Counted from the first letter of the stretch, positions 11,124 to 22,439 are shown. The stretch is DNA of 64,000 nucleotides from Deroplatys truncata (GCA_030765065.1 CM060984.1:84345988-84409987), one strand, 5' to 3'. Program-made: numbers and translations. The notes: a model not told the origin generated them from the sequence alone.

Positions 11124-12469
11124 AGTATATTATGTTGAACATTTACCTAACTTTAGCTACCCATCATCTCATAGCGATTTTACATTTCATATAAAACATT
11201 TTTTTTTTTTGCATCCACTTCATACCAAACATTCATCAGAAGTAAAGCAAAGAAGATAAACTTGCTCATTCGAGATGAGGCATTGTAACAAGCGGACAGC
11301 TTTAGATATTTAGGATGAACACGAAGTACAAGAATAGTTTGGAAGCTATATACAACTAAACGATAGTGGCTAAAGAAAGTGATGCGAATACCACACATCA
11401 GGTTTTAACAACTGCTGCCTTAATTCTGTGTTCAATGTCAAAAGCCTTTATGCCACTGCCTAGAACTCATATTGAGTGTATATGCAAAACTAGTTGCCAA
11501 GTAGGCTGCCATAAGCAAACAAGAGAGGTCATACAATTGATTGAATCATCAGTACTACTTCATCACTAACTCAAAGAATCGCTGCTGAATGTTTCCTTTG
11601 GGTAACCAATGGACCTCTACAAGTAAACGTAATTGTGTACATCGGCTTCGAAATTATGAGATGTGTATAGAAGTCAAGTACAGAGGCTTGGTAGAATGTA
11701 TAATCTTAACTACCTCATCAAGTACTTTCTTTGACGATTTTGGCCCCTTCTTTGTAGCCAAGGCCTTTGGAAGAATACAGCAGTTGCGGGCCATCATGAG
11801 AAACTCTCTAGTAACATAGTATTGAAACTAATGGAGTACAAAAGAATAGTAATGCAGTTTGTATAGCAGCTTGCCCTTGGCTGTGATAAACCAATCACAG
11901 AGCTTAAATAGCCAGCTTGAACGCAAGGTCTTCAAGTGAAATCTTCGAGCATTCATTCTCTAGTACCCACATTTCCACTTTTATTACCTGGAGGCTAACG
12001 CCCGCATACAGGCTTTATGCTTTTGGAGTGATTTAATGATCACGTGTATTAATAAATGTCATGGTGTCCAAGAAACGGTGCCACGTGCCTTCCTTACAAG
12101 GATAATGATATAAACATTTTGCTTGTAGCAGTCACAACTTCTTTGGTCCATTCTTGCATTTCACCCAAAAGTTGGATATCCAAGTTTCACCGAAAATATA
12201 TATTTTGCGATCCTCTAAACCCAAAATCATTTCTAGAAAAAGTCGCACTCGGACGAGTGTAAATGTAATAATTTTCGTTATTTTTTATTTTATCACAAAT
12301 GGCTCTAACCGTCATATGCTTAATATACGATAACGTGAGAAATAAAATGTAAATCTGGGATTTTCTGTGAATATCATGTGAACCGTCCTTTAATTTGATA
12401 TAATTTTGTATAACAAGGAAATAAAAAGCGATGACAAAAACGTCCAATGTTCTGGTAGTGTAAGCTGTT
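11124..12469. other. Mostly unassigned, with an R1 terminus at 11330-11402
   Basis: 11330-11402 holds a reverse-oriented R1 5' terminus (GTGGCTAAAGAAAGTGATGC then ACACATCAGG). A diverged reverse-oriented R1 trace appears around 12170-12430, including a CGAAAATATATATTTTGCG block. No gene recognised in the remainder; short ORFs of 60-75 codons show no domain. Confidence 0.45.
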
Positions 12470-13372
12470 TTTACTTTCTCTACTACGTATAGTAATTAGG
12501 GAAAGTATTGTATTCCACCCAAAAATTCGATACCGAGATTTCACCGGAAATACATGTTTTGAGACCCCCTGAATCCAAAAAGAGCATTTTTGGAAACATG
12601 CCCGTGTGTGTGTCTGTGTGTGTGTGTCTGTCTGTGAACAGCATAACTCAGAAACGAACAGTCGGATAAACACCAAACTTGGTATTTAGGTTCAGTATCT
12701 TCCAGGGATGCGACACGAAGGTTTTCAAGAAAATCTCCCACCCCAGGATACCCTTTACATAGAAGATTTTTCGAAAAGTTTAATTCTCAAAAACGGCTCT
12801 AACGATTTTGATTAAAATATCATATGTTTAAGATATTTTCATGACAAATAAAACGTATATCTTGAATTTTCTGGGAATGTCTCCAAAAGTATTCTTCATT
12901 GTAAACGACTTTTACATAACCGGTAAACCATAAGAGATAGAGAAAATTTTACTACACAAAAGATGTAGATCGCGTTGAAATACACAGTTTATGTCATATA
13001 CATTTTTTTTGTTGAGTGAACCATTTTCGAGATATTGCTTGTTATTCCCTTAAATTTTTCAATATTTATTTTCTTAAAAGGGAATTCGTTATTCATTTTT
13101 TTTGTATTTGATATGCAAAGAGTATTAATCTGTGGCAAAGGAAATGGTGTTGCACCTAGCAACCAGCTATTAAGAGATATGTATGTGCTTAAAGGCTACT
13201 GTTTTTCTATATTGCCCTTGTAAATATATATTCCCCTTACATCTACAAGAAAATTAGCAATAAGATAGTCTGCAAATGTTTATCTCGATTAACATGAAGT
13301 AGATGGAGAATAAGCGTTTGTAAAAATAGATTTACAAGAGTAGAGAAAGTCATGTGAGTTTAACATATCATA
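12470..13372 (-). repeat. R1 repeat, younger subfamily, full length
   Basis: Begins TTACTTTCTCTACTACGTAT. The body is CCACCCAAAAATTCGATACC, a GTGT/GTCT core (12603-12640), the GATGCGACACGAAGG block, then the young-subfamily 5' half with GTATTAATCTGTGGCAAAGG. It ends TAGAGAAAGTCATGTGAG. Both subterminal repeats are present. ORFs within it are fragments across non-coding repeat. Confidence 0.9.
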
Positions 13373-14611
13373 TTTTTATATAACTATACATTTGTCATTG
13401 ATAGAAAAGGCCGTGTGAATGAATTTTATCAGATTTGTTATTAATACTGTATGGTTCCCCGATTATATCCAATTTCAGAAACTGACATTTAATACGCAAT
13501 AATCTCACATCTTAGGCATAAACACTTTTTTTCTAAAAGTGCAGTTTATGGACTCAAGGGTTTCCAAAAGCGATATCCGACACTATTTACTGGAATCCAA
13601 TGCTTCTAATTAACTTGATTTGCATTCTTTGGACATCTGCTGTGTCAGACAACACCATCATCTGCATATTATGCCCCTTAGTGTGTAAGTACACCATTAA
13701 AGCAACCATTTGCTACATATTTCCAATCCCGATGATGTATATTGCACCAAGAGGACATTTAATTTGTAGGGGAAGGAAACCCTTAATGTTTATTTTATGG
13801 AGCTAGTCACTTGTTTTAAAGAGCGCGTGCCCCACTATGCATCGGAATGGCAGATGCACCTGGAGTGATGTGTGATGAGGGAAATCTGGTCAATTTGAAA
13901 TGCGGGCGGGATTTAAAGCCCAAACAGCTTGCATCGTGACGCACCTGGGCACGCGTCCTCTCATCCCTCCAAGGCATTCAACAGGTCGTCGTCGCTACAC
14001 CTGGGGGGCACCCTCCACATTCAACAGGTCGCCACCTGGGCACGCTTCTTCTCTGAGCGCACGTGCTCTCTCTCATCTTGTAGACGCTGACCTCGGATAG
14101 CGTCACTTGGTTTCCACGTCCTCCCCATCAACAGGCAGGACAGGCGAATCTCAGTAGGTAGGTACAGCTTCTCGTGACACAGGATGGTGCTCAGAAGAGA
14201 GTGTTTGCTATGAGGATCCGAATGTAATACGAGATGGTAGGCTCGTAATGAAGGAATAATGCAAAAGCTTCCAATATCTCAATTATTAGTGGTTTTCTGA
14301 CAAACTCTACACCAATAATTATCCACGCTTGTAAGGGCAATTTTTTTTTAGAAATTCTGCAATGTACATCATTCTTGAAGAATGAATATTTAGGCGCTTA
14401 CCCCTGTTGGGTATATATAAAGTATTTACATTGAAAATGTAATGTACAACTTTTGTATATTACTTGTATATGAATAACTTACTGTAATATAGAACTTCGT
14501 CTCCAGGAATCCATCACTAAGCGTTACATAAAACCTGAAGACATTTTAAGAATTTTTAGATTATTAACAGCTTTATCCTATCACTAATTTGATGATGCAG
14601 TTATTTGAATT
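13373..14611. other. Unassigned, with a GC-rich patch
   Basis: 13810-14160 is clearly GC-richer than its surroundings and contains two copies of a CAACAGGTCG-containing segment (about 13979 and 14020), each near a CACCTGG. A 66-codon frame spans it (13900-14100) with no recognisable domain. The remainder is AT-rich and featureless. Confidence 0.35.
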
Positions 14612-15140
14612 TTTAATTTCTCTAGTAGAGGAAGCACAGCATTCCATTCAAATATTCGATAAAACGACACTTCGCCGTAATTATGTTTTGTGGTACTCCG
14701 AGTCCAAAAGTCGTTTTAGAAACAGATCCGTGTGTATGTGAACAACATAACTCAAAAGCGAATGTCAAATAAATTTTTACCATTTAAGATAACACAGAAG
14801 ATTTTCAGGAAAATCTTACATCCCAAACTACCCTTTTCGTTGAAAACTTTTCGAATTATTTATTTCCCCAAAATAGGCTCAAACTATTCTCATTAAAAAG
14901 ACCATATATTTACTTTATTTGCGTGATAAATAAGCTATATGTTTTTAATTCTCTGCGAATAGCCTGTGAAATGTTCTTCATTCTGAATGAATATTTTATA
15001 ATTTTGTAATACTGGTAAACCATAAGAGATAGGCAAACACACACAAAAAATAGAGATCTCGTTCAAACAGCTTACATCAACTACGCTCACCATTATCCAC
15101 TTCCAAAATATTCGTTATCTATCTCTCATGATTTCACTTA
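14612..15140 (-). repeat. R1 repeat, 3' half, cut off at a Tc1-like element
   Basis: Starts TTTTAATTTCTCTAGTAG. It has the TCCATTCAAATATTCGAT block, a very short core (GTGTGTATGTGAAC near 14730) and the CTGTGAAATGTTCTTCATT block. The copy ends at the left end of the element at 15143, and I find no continuation beyond 15850. Confidence 0.75.
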
Positions 15141-15142
15141 TA

Positions 15143-15850
15143 TCGTGCGTTCGCAGATCGGTCGGACTGTTTCGCGGCGGCGTTGAACAGGGTGAGGAGT
15201 GGCGCGCCTGCCGCCAGAGAGTAGCGCTGTGGGTACCGAAGATCCCCATATTATTCATGAAGTTCCTCACCACGCTGCAAAAGTTGGGGTTCAAAAGTTG
15301 ACTCACACGTTTATGTAAATTTCACTTTAAATACATTTTTTTCTGCAACTAACAATAAATGAAAAATTGTGTAGCTGGTTTCAGAAGGATTACCTACAGC
15401 ACACACTGCTGTGAATTCTATGCATGAATTGCGAAGTGTGTATGGTGACAGAATAATTAGTCGAGGATTGTGGCCACGTCATTCCCCTGACCTATCTCCA
15501 TGCAATTTTTTATGTGTAATGTTAAAGAATAAAGTGTACACATTACATTCGCACATCTTACAGGAATTGAAGAACAACATCACGAGAGAAATACAGGGAA
15601 TCAGTCAACATGAACTTTTGCGAGTAAACCAGAATTGTTTTCGGAGATATAGGGAGTGTGTTCGCGTTGAATGTCATCAATTTCAACATATGTTATGATG
15701 CAGGTAAGTCTAATGTAAGTAAGCACAGTAGTTAGTGTTCCGTACACATGACTTGCCGGTCGTTTACGTGTAACTCAGGCAGAAGGCGCGCCAATTCTCA
15801 CCCAGTCCAATGCCGCCGCGGAACGGTTGGGCCGATCTACGAATGCACTA
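15143..15850 (+). mobile_element. Tc1/mariner deletion derivative with long GC-rich inverted repeats
   Basis: The ends match in inverted orientation over about 65 bp: left CGTGCGTTCGCAGATCGG, right CCGATCTACGAATGCAC, both continuing to a GGCGCGCC. The flanking dinucleotide is TA on both sides (15141-15142 and 15851-15852), the Tc1/mariner target. At 708 bp it is about half the length of an autonomous element; only the C-terminal third of a transposase is left. Non-autonomous. Confidence 0.75.
15380..15698 (+). pseudogene. Transposase C-terminal fragment (Tc1/mariner type)
   Basis: The frame at 15411-15698 encodes 95 residues including RGLWPRHSPDLSPCNF, the region of the third catalytic aspartate (SPDL) in Tc1/mariner/IS630 transposases, followed by KNKVY and a helical C-terminus. 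The upstream in-frame sequence around 15390-15420 gives PTAHTAVNSMHEL, the region after the second aspartate. That aspartate, the first one and the DNA-binding domain are missing, so it cannot be active. Confidence 0.75.
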
Positions 15851-15879
15851 TAGAAAATTACACAAAATTCAATTGGATT

Positions 15880-16187
15880 GTCTGTGGCCTGGGGTTAACA
15901 TTTTAATCTCCAAATTATGTCCTAGCTCCTGAGTTCGATTCCCAGCTGGAGAATAGGAATTTTTTAGCCAGGATTATTCCCTATCCTCCCTAGAGTCTGG
16001 AAGTGTGAATGAGAGTGTGAATGTTTGTGAATGTATTGTAATAGCCAAAAGAAGTAATACTAGCCCAAAGATTACAACCAAAGTAAACCAGTGAACATCA
16101 ATGCCAATGAATAATTGTTCCAAAATTAAAAAGCCGCGATATGATCAGAGGTGTTAAAGGCAGCATATAAATGGAGCCCCTGTCCCC
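15880..16187 (+). mobile_element. tRNA-derived SINE, family S1, degraded head
   Basis: Contains a B-box-like GAGTTCGATTCCCAG (about 15932-15946) in a decayed tRNA-like head. The body is shared with the element at 47446: ATTATTCCCTATCCTCCC, then GAATGAGAGTGTGAAT, and near the 3' end GTGTTAAAGG and ATATAAATGGA. I see no target-site duplication, consistent with an older copy. Transcription by RNA polymerase III would be expected for the intact family, not necessarily for this copy. Confidence 0.75.
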
Positions 16188-16194
16188 CCTAAAA

Positions 16195-16540
16195 TAAATC
16201 AGTATGAAGAGGACTTCACAGGCTATCCACAGAAAATGTAAGATATACAGTTTATTAGTCATACATATACATTAAAAATATAACATTTTAATAACATGTT
16301 AGAACCATTTTTGATAGAAGAGAAATAACGAACAATTGCCATGCAAATAGTAGTTTGAAGTGTGGAGATTTTTTTTGGTTTGCATTCTTGGAAGAAGCTT
16401 AATATGAATGCTAAGTGCGTTTTACGGCTATGTCTTTCTGAACATGTTTTATGGGGTTCGAAATCTCAAAGCATATTCGAAGTTTTGGGTGAAATTCAAT
16501 AATTACTGTACTTGCTATAGATAGGTTATAAAGAAAGTAA
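16195..16540 (+). repeat. R1 repeat, 3' half
   Basis: Begins GTATGAAGAGGACTTCACAG and runs through the common body. The core is almost absent (16430-16445). It ends with the hairpin CTTGCTATAGATAGG and AAGAAAGTAA. It directly follows the SINE at 15880-16187. Confidence 0.75.
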
Positions 16541-18217
16541 AAAAGGAAAAGTATAAGCTGAACTGCATGTTATTGTTTTATCAGTGTTTGAATTAAAAAA
16601 TGTATATTATGTTTACAATTGCAGGCTAAGTACAGAAAGCTTTGAGCGAGAAGCAAGGAATTATTGGAAATATGCGTGGGTTGTGTATACGATGAATTTA
16701 CTCCCTAGGCGCACATTGTATTGAGTTCATATTGTAAACTGGTTTTTCTTTTCGAGATTTAAAATACTGGACCGTTTGAAGAAACAATCAAGATATGCTT
16801 TAGCTTTACAAGGTTCTAGTGTATGAAAAACGTATAATAGCGGTACTAAGGGTGGGGTAAAGACAAGGGTGTACCAAGGAACCCCAGGTTTAACTGGTTT
16901 TTGTGCTCGCTTGTTGCTGTTGGATCAGTCCGTTCTGGTCACTTACAATCTTCTAAGGTGAGCGTGTTCTGAGAAACGACCTGCAAAATACCAATATTAA
17001 ATTCCAACGCAGATTGCGTTTTTTAAAATTTCATGTCGGCCTTGTTTTTAAATGCCACGTGTGTAGTCTCGGACGAATTTTTGCTGGTTAGGTCCAGATC
17101 GTAGAAGTCTTGAATTTGATCATTCCATTAGGAAAGGCAACTTCTATGAATTCATTTAAAACCTTAAAAAAAAACTGGTTGCGAATGTTTTTAATAAGAA
17201 GTATTAGGAAAAAAGTCACTCGAGCATGCAGGTTTGATGTAAATTACGCTACCTACCAGATTTTCAGAATGAATAATTCAAACTTAAGTAAATTCACACA
17301 CATAAAATGGGCAGCAGTGGAGAGAGAAACTCGAAACGTTTTGTTACAATACATCATATTATATTATGGTGCCGTCGTAAAGATTCTAAACACAAATATT
17401 ACTTATTATAGACTGCATACTTGCGCATAGAGAAAACTGTTAATTTTATTATTTTGCTGCTAAGGGCATTTCATGTTGGGATTTGTTAACGGCAAAGTCT
17501 ACTTCAACCCTTAATTTTAAATAAATGCCCTATCACTTCAATGTTACATGCACAAACTTTGCGGGCTGTAACTAACCATGATCTCACACCGACATCTTCC
17601 CTGATCATAAAATTATGTTTTTGCATCTAATTATCTATCTGGCTTTCAGAATATACTTTTACGATTCGGACGACGTTACTTCTCAGTCAAGACAGGTTCT
17701 TCTCCTCATATACGGCCGGATACCTGACTGCTTTACAAGCGATCGCCAGTGTACCTTTCTGAAGTAGACAGACAGACAGACACACACACACAGAGTAAAT
17801 TAAGAAAATGTCGAGAGTTAATGGTACAGGAATAAAGTGTGAAATTCCTGCAGAAACCTTCCTAAGCAGTAGGAAGCAGCTGCGTTGATGGAAAAATTAG
17901 TCCAATTTTATTCCTGAAAATGATTCTTACCCGGCAGAAGGCACTAATGAAATACGGAAGCAGATTTGAAAGCTGCTTCCTCAGGTTAGGCAAAAAGTCC
18001 AACTCTTGAGGGGTCAGATTAGGAGAAGGGGGGAGAGAGCAGCTGCACCCCTCAAAGCAAGCTTCCTCTCACCTCAGCAAGCTCCCTCCTTGTCATCTTT
18101 ATTGTTTCCTGTTGCTTATTACACTCACAACAGGCAAGGAACTTACTTTAAATGTCCAGAGGAACAGCGAAGGTGTGATGATATTGTGCCTATAAAGCAG
18201 CGTCATTAATACTATTT
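16541..18217. other. 1.7 kb without recognised gene
   Basis: A 106-codon frame at 17110-17430 has no family signature. A short (AC)n/(ACAG)n tract lies at about 17768-17792. 17990-18100 is GC-richer, with GGGGAGAGAG-like purine runs. No transposon ends recognised. Confidence 0.35.
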
Positions 18218-18660
18218 GTGCTGTGCTGTGTTCCCTACCATTACCTATGTAAGTGGACGAAGTATTGCATTCCACACACAAATTCTTTATATGTGAAATA
18301 ATGCTTTGAAATACCTGCACTTGACGTTTTCTAGCACAGACTTATAGTAGCTACATATCGTATTCTAATAAACATTCGAACATCGGGCATTCACAGTTGT
18401 ACTCCCCGAATACAAAATATTTAGAAAAAAGGCCCGTGCGTGAGTCTGTGAACAACATAAGTTAAAAACAAATCTTGGATTAACACCAAACTTCTATTTC
18501 AGATAAGCGTCTTTCAAGAAGCGATACGAAGATTTACAAGAAAAACCCCACCCACCAAACTATACTTTATTCGCATAAATTTTCGTCATTTTTTTATTTT
18601 CTCAAAAATGACTAACGATTTTGATTACAATATCATATGTTTAAGATGATTATATGACCT
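18218..18660 (-). repeat. R1 repeat, 3' half with an internal interruption
   Basis: Recognisable blocks: CCCTACCATTACCTATGTAA (hairpin area), GTATTGCATTCCACAC, the core-flanking GTGCGTGAGTCTGTGAACA, and the AACTATACTTTATTCGC block. About 100 bp at 18310-18405 do not match R1 and may be a small insertion. Confidence 0.6.
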
Positions 18661-19220
18661 AGGATGTATTACATTCACGTGTGTGACTTTCTCTAGAAAC
18701 TGTCGTTGATTGTTGTACAGCTTTTGCAAGATATTCTTTAAAATGCGTATTTTTCTTATTTTTTAATGTTAACCCAGAAAAACTTTTGCAAAAAAAGTTT
18801 AATTATAAATGCCTGTTTAATTACACGAGGGGAGAGGTCAGGAAGCGGTAGTTAAATTTAAAAAAAAACTTCGCTATATTCTAGCTTTGAAATGCCATGA
18901 TCTTTGTATTACATTCCAAGAAACAAATGAATAGCGACTGAGCACTTCAAAAACTGTAAAGTACTGGGAAAGTCAAACCAAGACCTTTGAAACTGATATG
19001 ATATAAAAATTATTTCACATAAATGGTGTTTTAACGAGATATACTTTTTTTTTTTGCACAGTAACCAGCTTTGCCTGTCTCTTATGTTATACCAGCTGCT
19101 ACATAAAATTATTCAAAATTCATTTTAATGAAATGAACTTCACAGGCTGTTTGCAGAAAATTCAAGATATGCATGTAAATATTTTAATATATGGCTTTTT
19201 AATCAAAATGGTTGCAGCCG
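18661..19220 (+). repeat. R1 repeat, old copy
   Basis: Begins GGATGTATTACATTCACG with a GTGACTTTCTCTAG subterminal repeat, and ends inside the body at the TTTTTAATCAAAATGG block. It lies head-to-head against the reverse copy at 18218-18660. Confidence 0.6.
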
Positions 19221-19299
19221 TCGTTAAGTTCTCTGAATGCAAATATATACACATATATTTTAAAGAACGGCGCGAATAGCTTACTTCAGAAAGAAAATT

Positions 19300-19460
19300 T
19301 TCGGCTATTTTTAACTCCTTAAAAGTAGCTCTAATGATTTTGATTAAAACACCAACTTTTAAAATGAATGCGTGACTAATAAAATGTAAGTATATATTGT
19401 TGAATTTTCTGCGAATAGCCCATGAAGTTCTCTCCATTCGAAATGAACTTTGTAAAACTA
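19300..19460 (-). repeat. R1 repeat, middle fragment
   Basis: Contains CTCTAATGATTTTGATTAAA, ATGCGTGACTAATAAAATGT, and the GAATAGCCCATGAAGTTCTC block, in reverse orientation. Confidence 0.6.
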
Positions 19461-19708
19461 GAAAAGCGTACGGGAAAGAAAAAAAATACTTCAGGAAAAA
19501 TGCAGGGCTCTGTAGGTCACACTGTAGTGTTAGTCGCTTTCGAAATATTTCAAAATGTATGTTTTATATAAATTTAAATGCATCGCCTAATGGAAGATGT
19601 TTGAAAATATAACATTTCTTATTTTTCTTCTTTTTTCCTGGTTAGTGAATCTATTCCTTCGTGCTTCCCGAAAATATTTTGAAAGTTATTTCTGCATCAT
19701 TTTTATTA

Positions 19709-20123
19709 GAGTGGATCGGGGTAAGATGCCTATCGGGGGGAGATGCCTAAAGCTTGCAGTTTCGTCAGGTAGCCACAGATCGCGACACCAACCTGTACTG
19801 CATTCGCTCGCAGTAGTGTGAAGTGAAGGCAGATGTTTACGTCACTGTGTTAGCTGTTTTTGCGCTTTTAAACCAACAAATACAAGGTAAGAACTAAAAC
19901 TGATGCATTGTTAATAGCGCATCATTATTTTCAAGTATGCACGAGCTTACAAATAAATTAGAAAAGACAAATGTTACACGCGTAGGGCATGGTGGATACC
20001 TTGTAGCGTATGTTGCCATTTGCAGTTGTTCCGTTGCGGCCATATTGTGCCAGTCACGGAAAGTGGCATCTCACCCCGATCTTTGGGAGAGATGCCACTG
20101 TTTTCTCGGGGTAAGATGACCAA
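19709..20123. promoter_or_regulatory. Left subterminal motif cluster (candidate transposase binding sites)
   Basis: Five copies of a 13-bp motif close to GGGGTGAGATGCC: two direct at about 19718 and 19734, one inverted near 20062, and two direct near 20086 and 20109. They surround the likely promoter and leader of the transposase. By analogy with other elements having repeated subterminal sites, these could bind the HTH domains. That role is inference. Confidence 0.6.
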
Positions 20124-20163
20124 TTTTACTCGCCACTTATGCGCCTTTTATTTTCTTAGGAAA

Positions 20164-22048
20164 ATGCCTCGAACGTATGTTAGAACATCAAATAGGGGTC
20201 AGTGGTCTGAAGAATCTCTACAAATGGCTATGGAGCATGTAAGGACTGGTGGGATGAATTGTTTTAGAGCTTCCCGAGATTATGGTATCCCATACAGAAC
20301 TCTGAAACGACGTCTACTGAAGAACGATGATAAGAAGCACACCATGGGTCCACAAAGTAAGTAGTAGTCTATTATTAATAATAATGTTTTCTCTGATTAT
20401 GGAGAAAAGTGAGAATGGTTTCTAACTGGAATATTTTATTAAATAAAAATTTAACATTCAAAGACAAAGTTGTTCCACATTGTGTATGCATGAATTGCAC
20501 TTTCCCAATTGTTTCAAACTTTTTTTTTCTCATTTATTAAAAAACAGCCATAATGTTTATATTATTATTAATTATTATTTATTATTATTTATAGGTAGTC
20601 TTGGTGAAGAGAACGAGAAGCAGTTGATGACTTACATAAGAAAGTTGCAGATGTGTGGATTTCCGCCAACTGGAGAAACTCTTCGCAGGCTGGTATTCCA
20701 GTTTGCGGAAAGAAATGGAATTCCACATCGATTTTGTAAAGAAAACGAAATGGCAGGTTGGGATTGGTTACAATGTTTTCTCAAACGTTACCCAACTCTA
20801 GCTACGAAAAAGCCACAAGGACTTTCTATTGACAGGGCTATGTCAATGAATAGGGAAGCAATTACAAAATATTTTTCTTTAGTTTTGGATGTATTAACAG
20901 CAAACGCTTTAGTGGATAAACCTGGGCACCTGTACAACATGGATGAAACCGGTTTTCAGATGAATCCCAGGCCAGACAAAGTGATAGCAGAAAAAGGTTC
21001 TCCAACTTTGTACCAAGTAACTTCTGGAGAAAAAGGAGAAACTATAACGGTTATCGCCTGCTGCAACGCTGAAGGCAACTTCATTCCTCCGGCATGCATC
21101 CTTAAAGGTAAAAGAAAGAAACCTGAATGGGAGGATGGACTTCCGAATGGTTCGACTGTATTTATGAATGAGAAATCGGGATATGTCAACTCTGATATAT
21201 TCATGAGCTGGATGAGAGACCAGTTTATCCCCAGGAAACAACAAGGAAAAGTGGTTCTGTTTCTCGATGGCCATACCTCGCACTCTACCGATCCAGATAT
21301 GTTAGATCTTGCTACAGAAAACGATGTGATCATGATTTGTTTACCTCCGCATTCAACACACTACCTTCAGCCTCTTGACAGGTGTGTCTTTAAATCCCTG
21401 AAACAAGGTTTTTACAGGGCTATGCGCAACTGGACATTGTCTCATCCCGGACGTAAAGTCTGTAGAGCACAGTTCCCGGTCTTTCTCACTGAAGCGTGGA
21501 AGAAAGCTGCAGTTCCATCCAATGCTCAATCTGGATTTGAAGCTTGTGGCTTGTACCCATACAACCCGGAGAGAATTCCAGAGGGGGCGTTCCACGTTTC
21601 TGATATGGTCTCTACTGCTGAGGCAGACAGAAATGGTCTAACCGACAACAACGAATGTGCTCGAGCTCCTCTCCTAGAGAAAGACAACGGCAACCTTGTA
21701 GCAGGGATTCAAAGTGAGCCGATGCCAGGAACATCATTTGAAAACATTTCTCCTGTGCCTATCTTGGATCCATTACGATCTAAGCGTAGGAAGAAAACAG
21801 CTGCAGTTCTCACAGAACAACATCGAATAGAAGATTCAAGGGCTCGACGAGAGCGAATTAAAAGCAAGAAATCTAGGATTAGGGAACCAGACAGTGAGAG
21901 TGACTATTGTGCTGAGTGTTCTCTGAGTTACTACGATAAGAATGGACCACAGGTAGAGTGGATTCAGTGCGTCATTTGCAATAAATGGTTGCATGAAACC
22001 TGCACAGAGGAAGAAAACGTGTGCAATAACTGCGCAAAAGAACTCTGA
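20164..22048 (+). CDS. Pogo-type transposase with CENP-B-like HTHs, DDD catalytic domain and C-terminal PHD-like finger
   Basis: Two exons, 20164-20356 and 20595-22048. The donor is AAA|GTAAGT and the acceptor TTTATAG|GT. Splicing keeps the frame and gives about 548 residues. Residues about 11-55 form a psq-type helix-turn-helix (RGQWSEESLQMAMEHVR, then DYGIPYRTLKRRL), and 66-145 a CENP-B/Tc5-type HTH. The DDE_1 core has aspartates at about 181 (YNMDETGF), 289 (VLFLDGHTSH) and 326 (HYLQPLDRC), a DD36D spacing typical of pogo elements. A basic stretch (RSKRRKKT, then RARRERIKSKKSR) probably directs nuclear import. Residues 503-548 form a PHD-like zinc finger: CAEC, CVIC, W, HETC, CNNC. The protein would cut and paste the element at TA sites. 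The start is the first ATG in exon 1 that leads into the HTH. An upstream in-frame ATG exists at 20020, but it lies in the motif-rich leader. Host domestication is possible but unlikely, because both ends are preserved. Confidence 0.92.
20357..20594 (+). other. Intron of the pogo-like transposase
   Basis: 238 bp, GTAAGT at the 5' end and a T-rich tract then ATAG at the 3' end. Without removal, exon 1 runs into TAG five codons after the junction. With removal, codon 65 becomes AGT and the frame continues. Predicted from sequence only. Confidence 0.85.
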
Positions 22049-22207
22049 TTCCATATGGAAGCTAAGATTTCATTTGTTTATTTTTATATACATTTTTACA
22101 TTTATTTTGTGTTTTATTCTTTATAACCACATTAAATTTCCTTTCTAAATCATATATTTAGCTAAATTGTACCGTAAATGCACAAAACTAGTACTCGAAT
22201 CCTGTTC

Positions 22208-22437
22208 CGATATAATTGCCATCTCACCCCGATGCTCGGGGTGAGATGCCTAAATTACACAGTTCATAAGAAAATTAAAAAACATATATCGTTACTAATA
22301 GTAGGGTACGGTAACTGGCCTATGTATAGAAGAAGCTCTTCAGTGAGCACTAGTTTAGTGCCGAATCTAATCTCCCAATTTTAACCTACCATTTGACCTT
22401 CCAAACCTTAAGTTAGGCATCTTCCCCCGATCTACTC
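22208..22437. promoter_or_regulatory. Right subterminal motif cluster and 3' UTR
   Basis: GCCATCTCACCCCGA and TCGGGGTGAGATGCC (22209-22250) form a near-perfect palindrome. A third, inverted copy lies in the right terminus (GGCATCTTCCCCC). A possible polyadenylation signal, ATTAAA, is at about 22131-22136, upstream of this cluster. Confidence 0.6.
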
Positions 22438-22439
22438 TA

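Larger units (their letters stand above)
19709..22437 (+). mobile_element. Complete pogo-like (Tigger-type) DNA transposon
   Basis: 2,729 bp bounded by inverted ends GAGTGGATCGGGGTAAGATG (left) and the complement of GAGTAGATCGGGGGAAGATG (right). Each end is flanked by TA (19707-19708 and 22438-22439), the target duplication of Tc1/mariner/pogo elements. It carries one intron-containing transposase gene with no stop or frameshift. Copies of a motif like GGGGTGAGATGCC occur at both ends and internally. An intact frame and well-preserved ends suggest recent activity. Confidence 0.93.

Noticed and set aside
20909-21595. Minus-strand ORFs of 80-125 codons opposite the pogo-like transposase
   Set aside because: Shadows of the highly structured plus-strand coding sequence, no independent motif.
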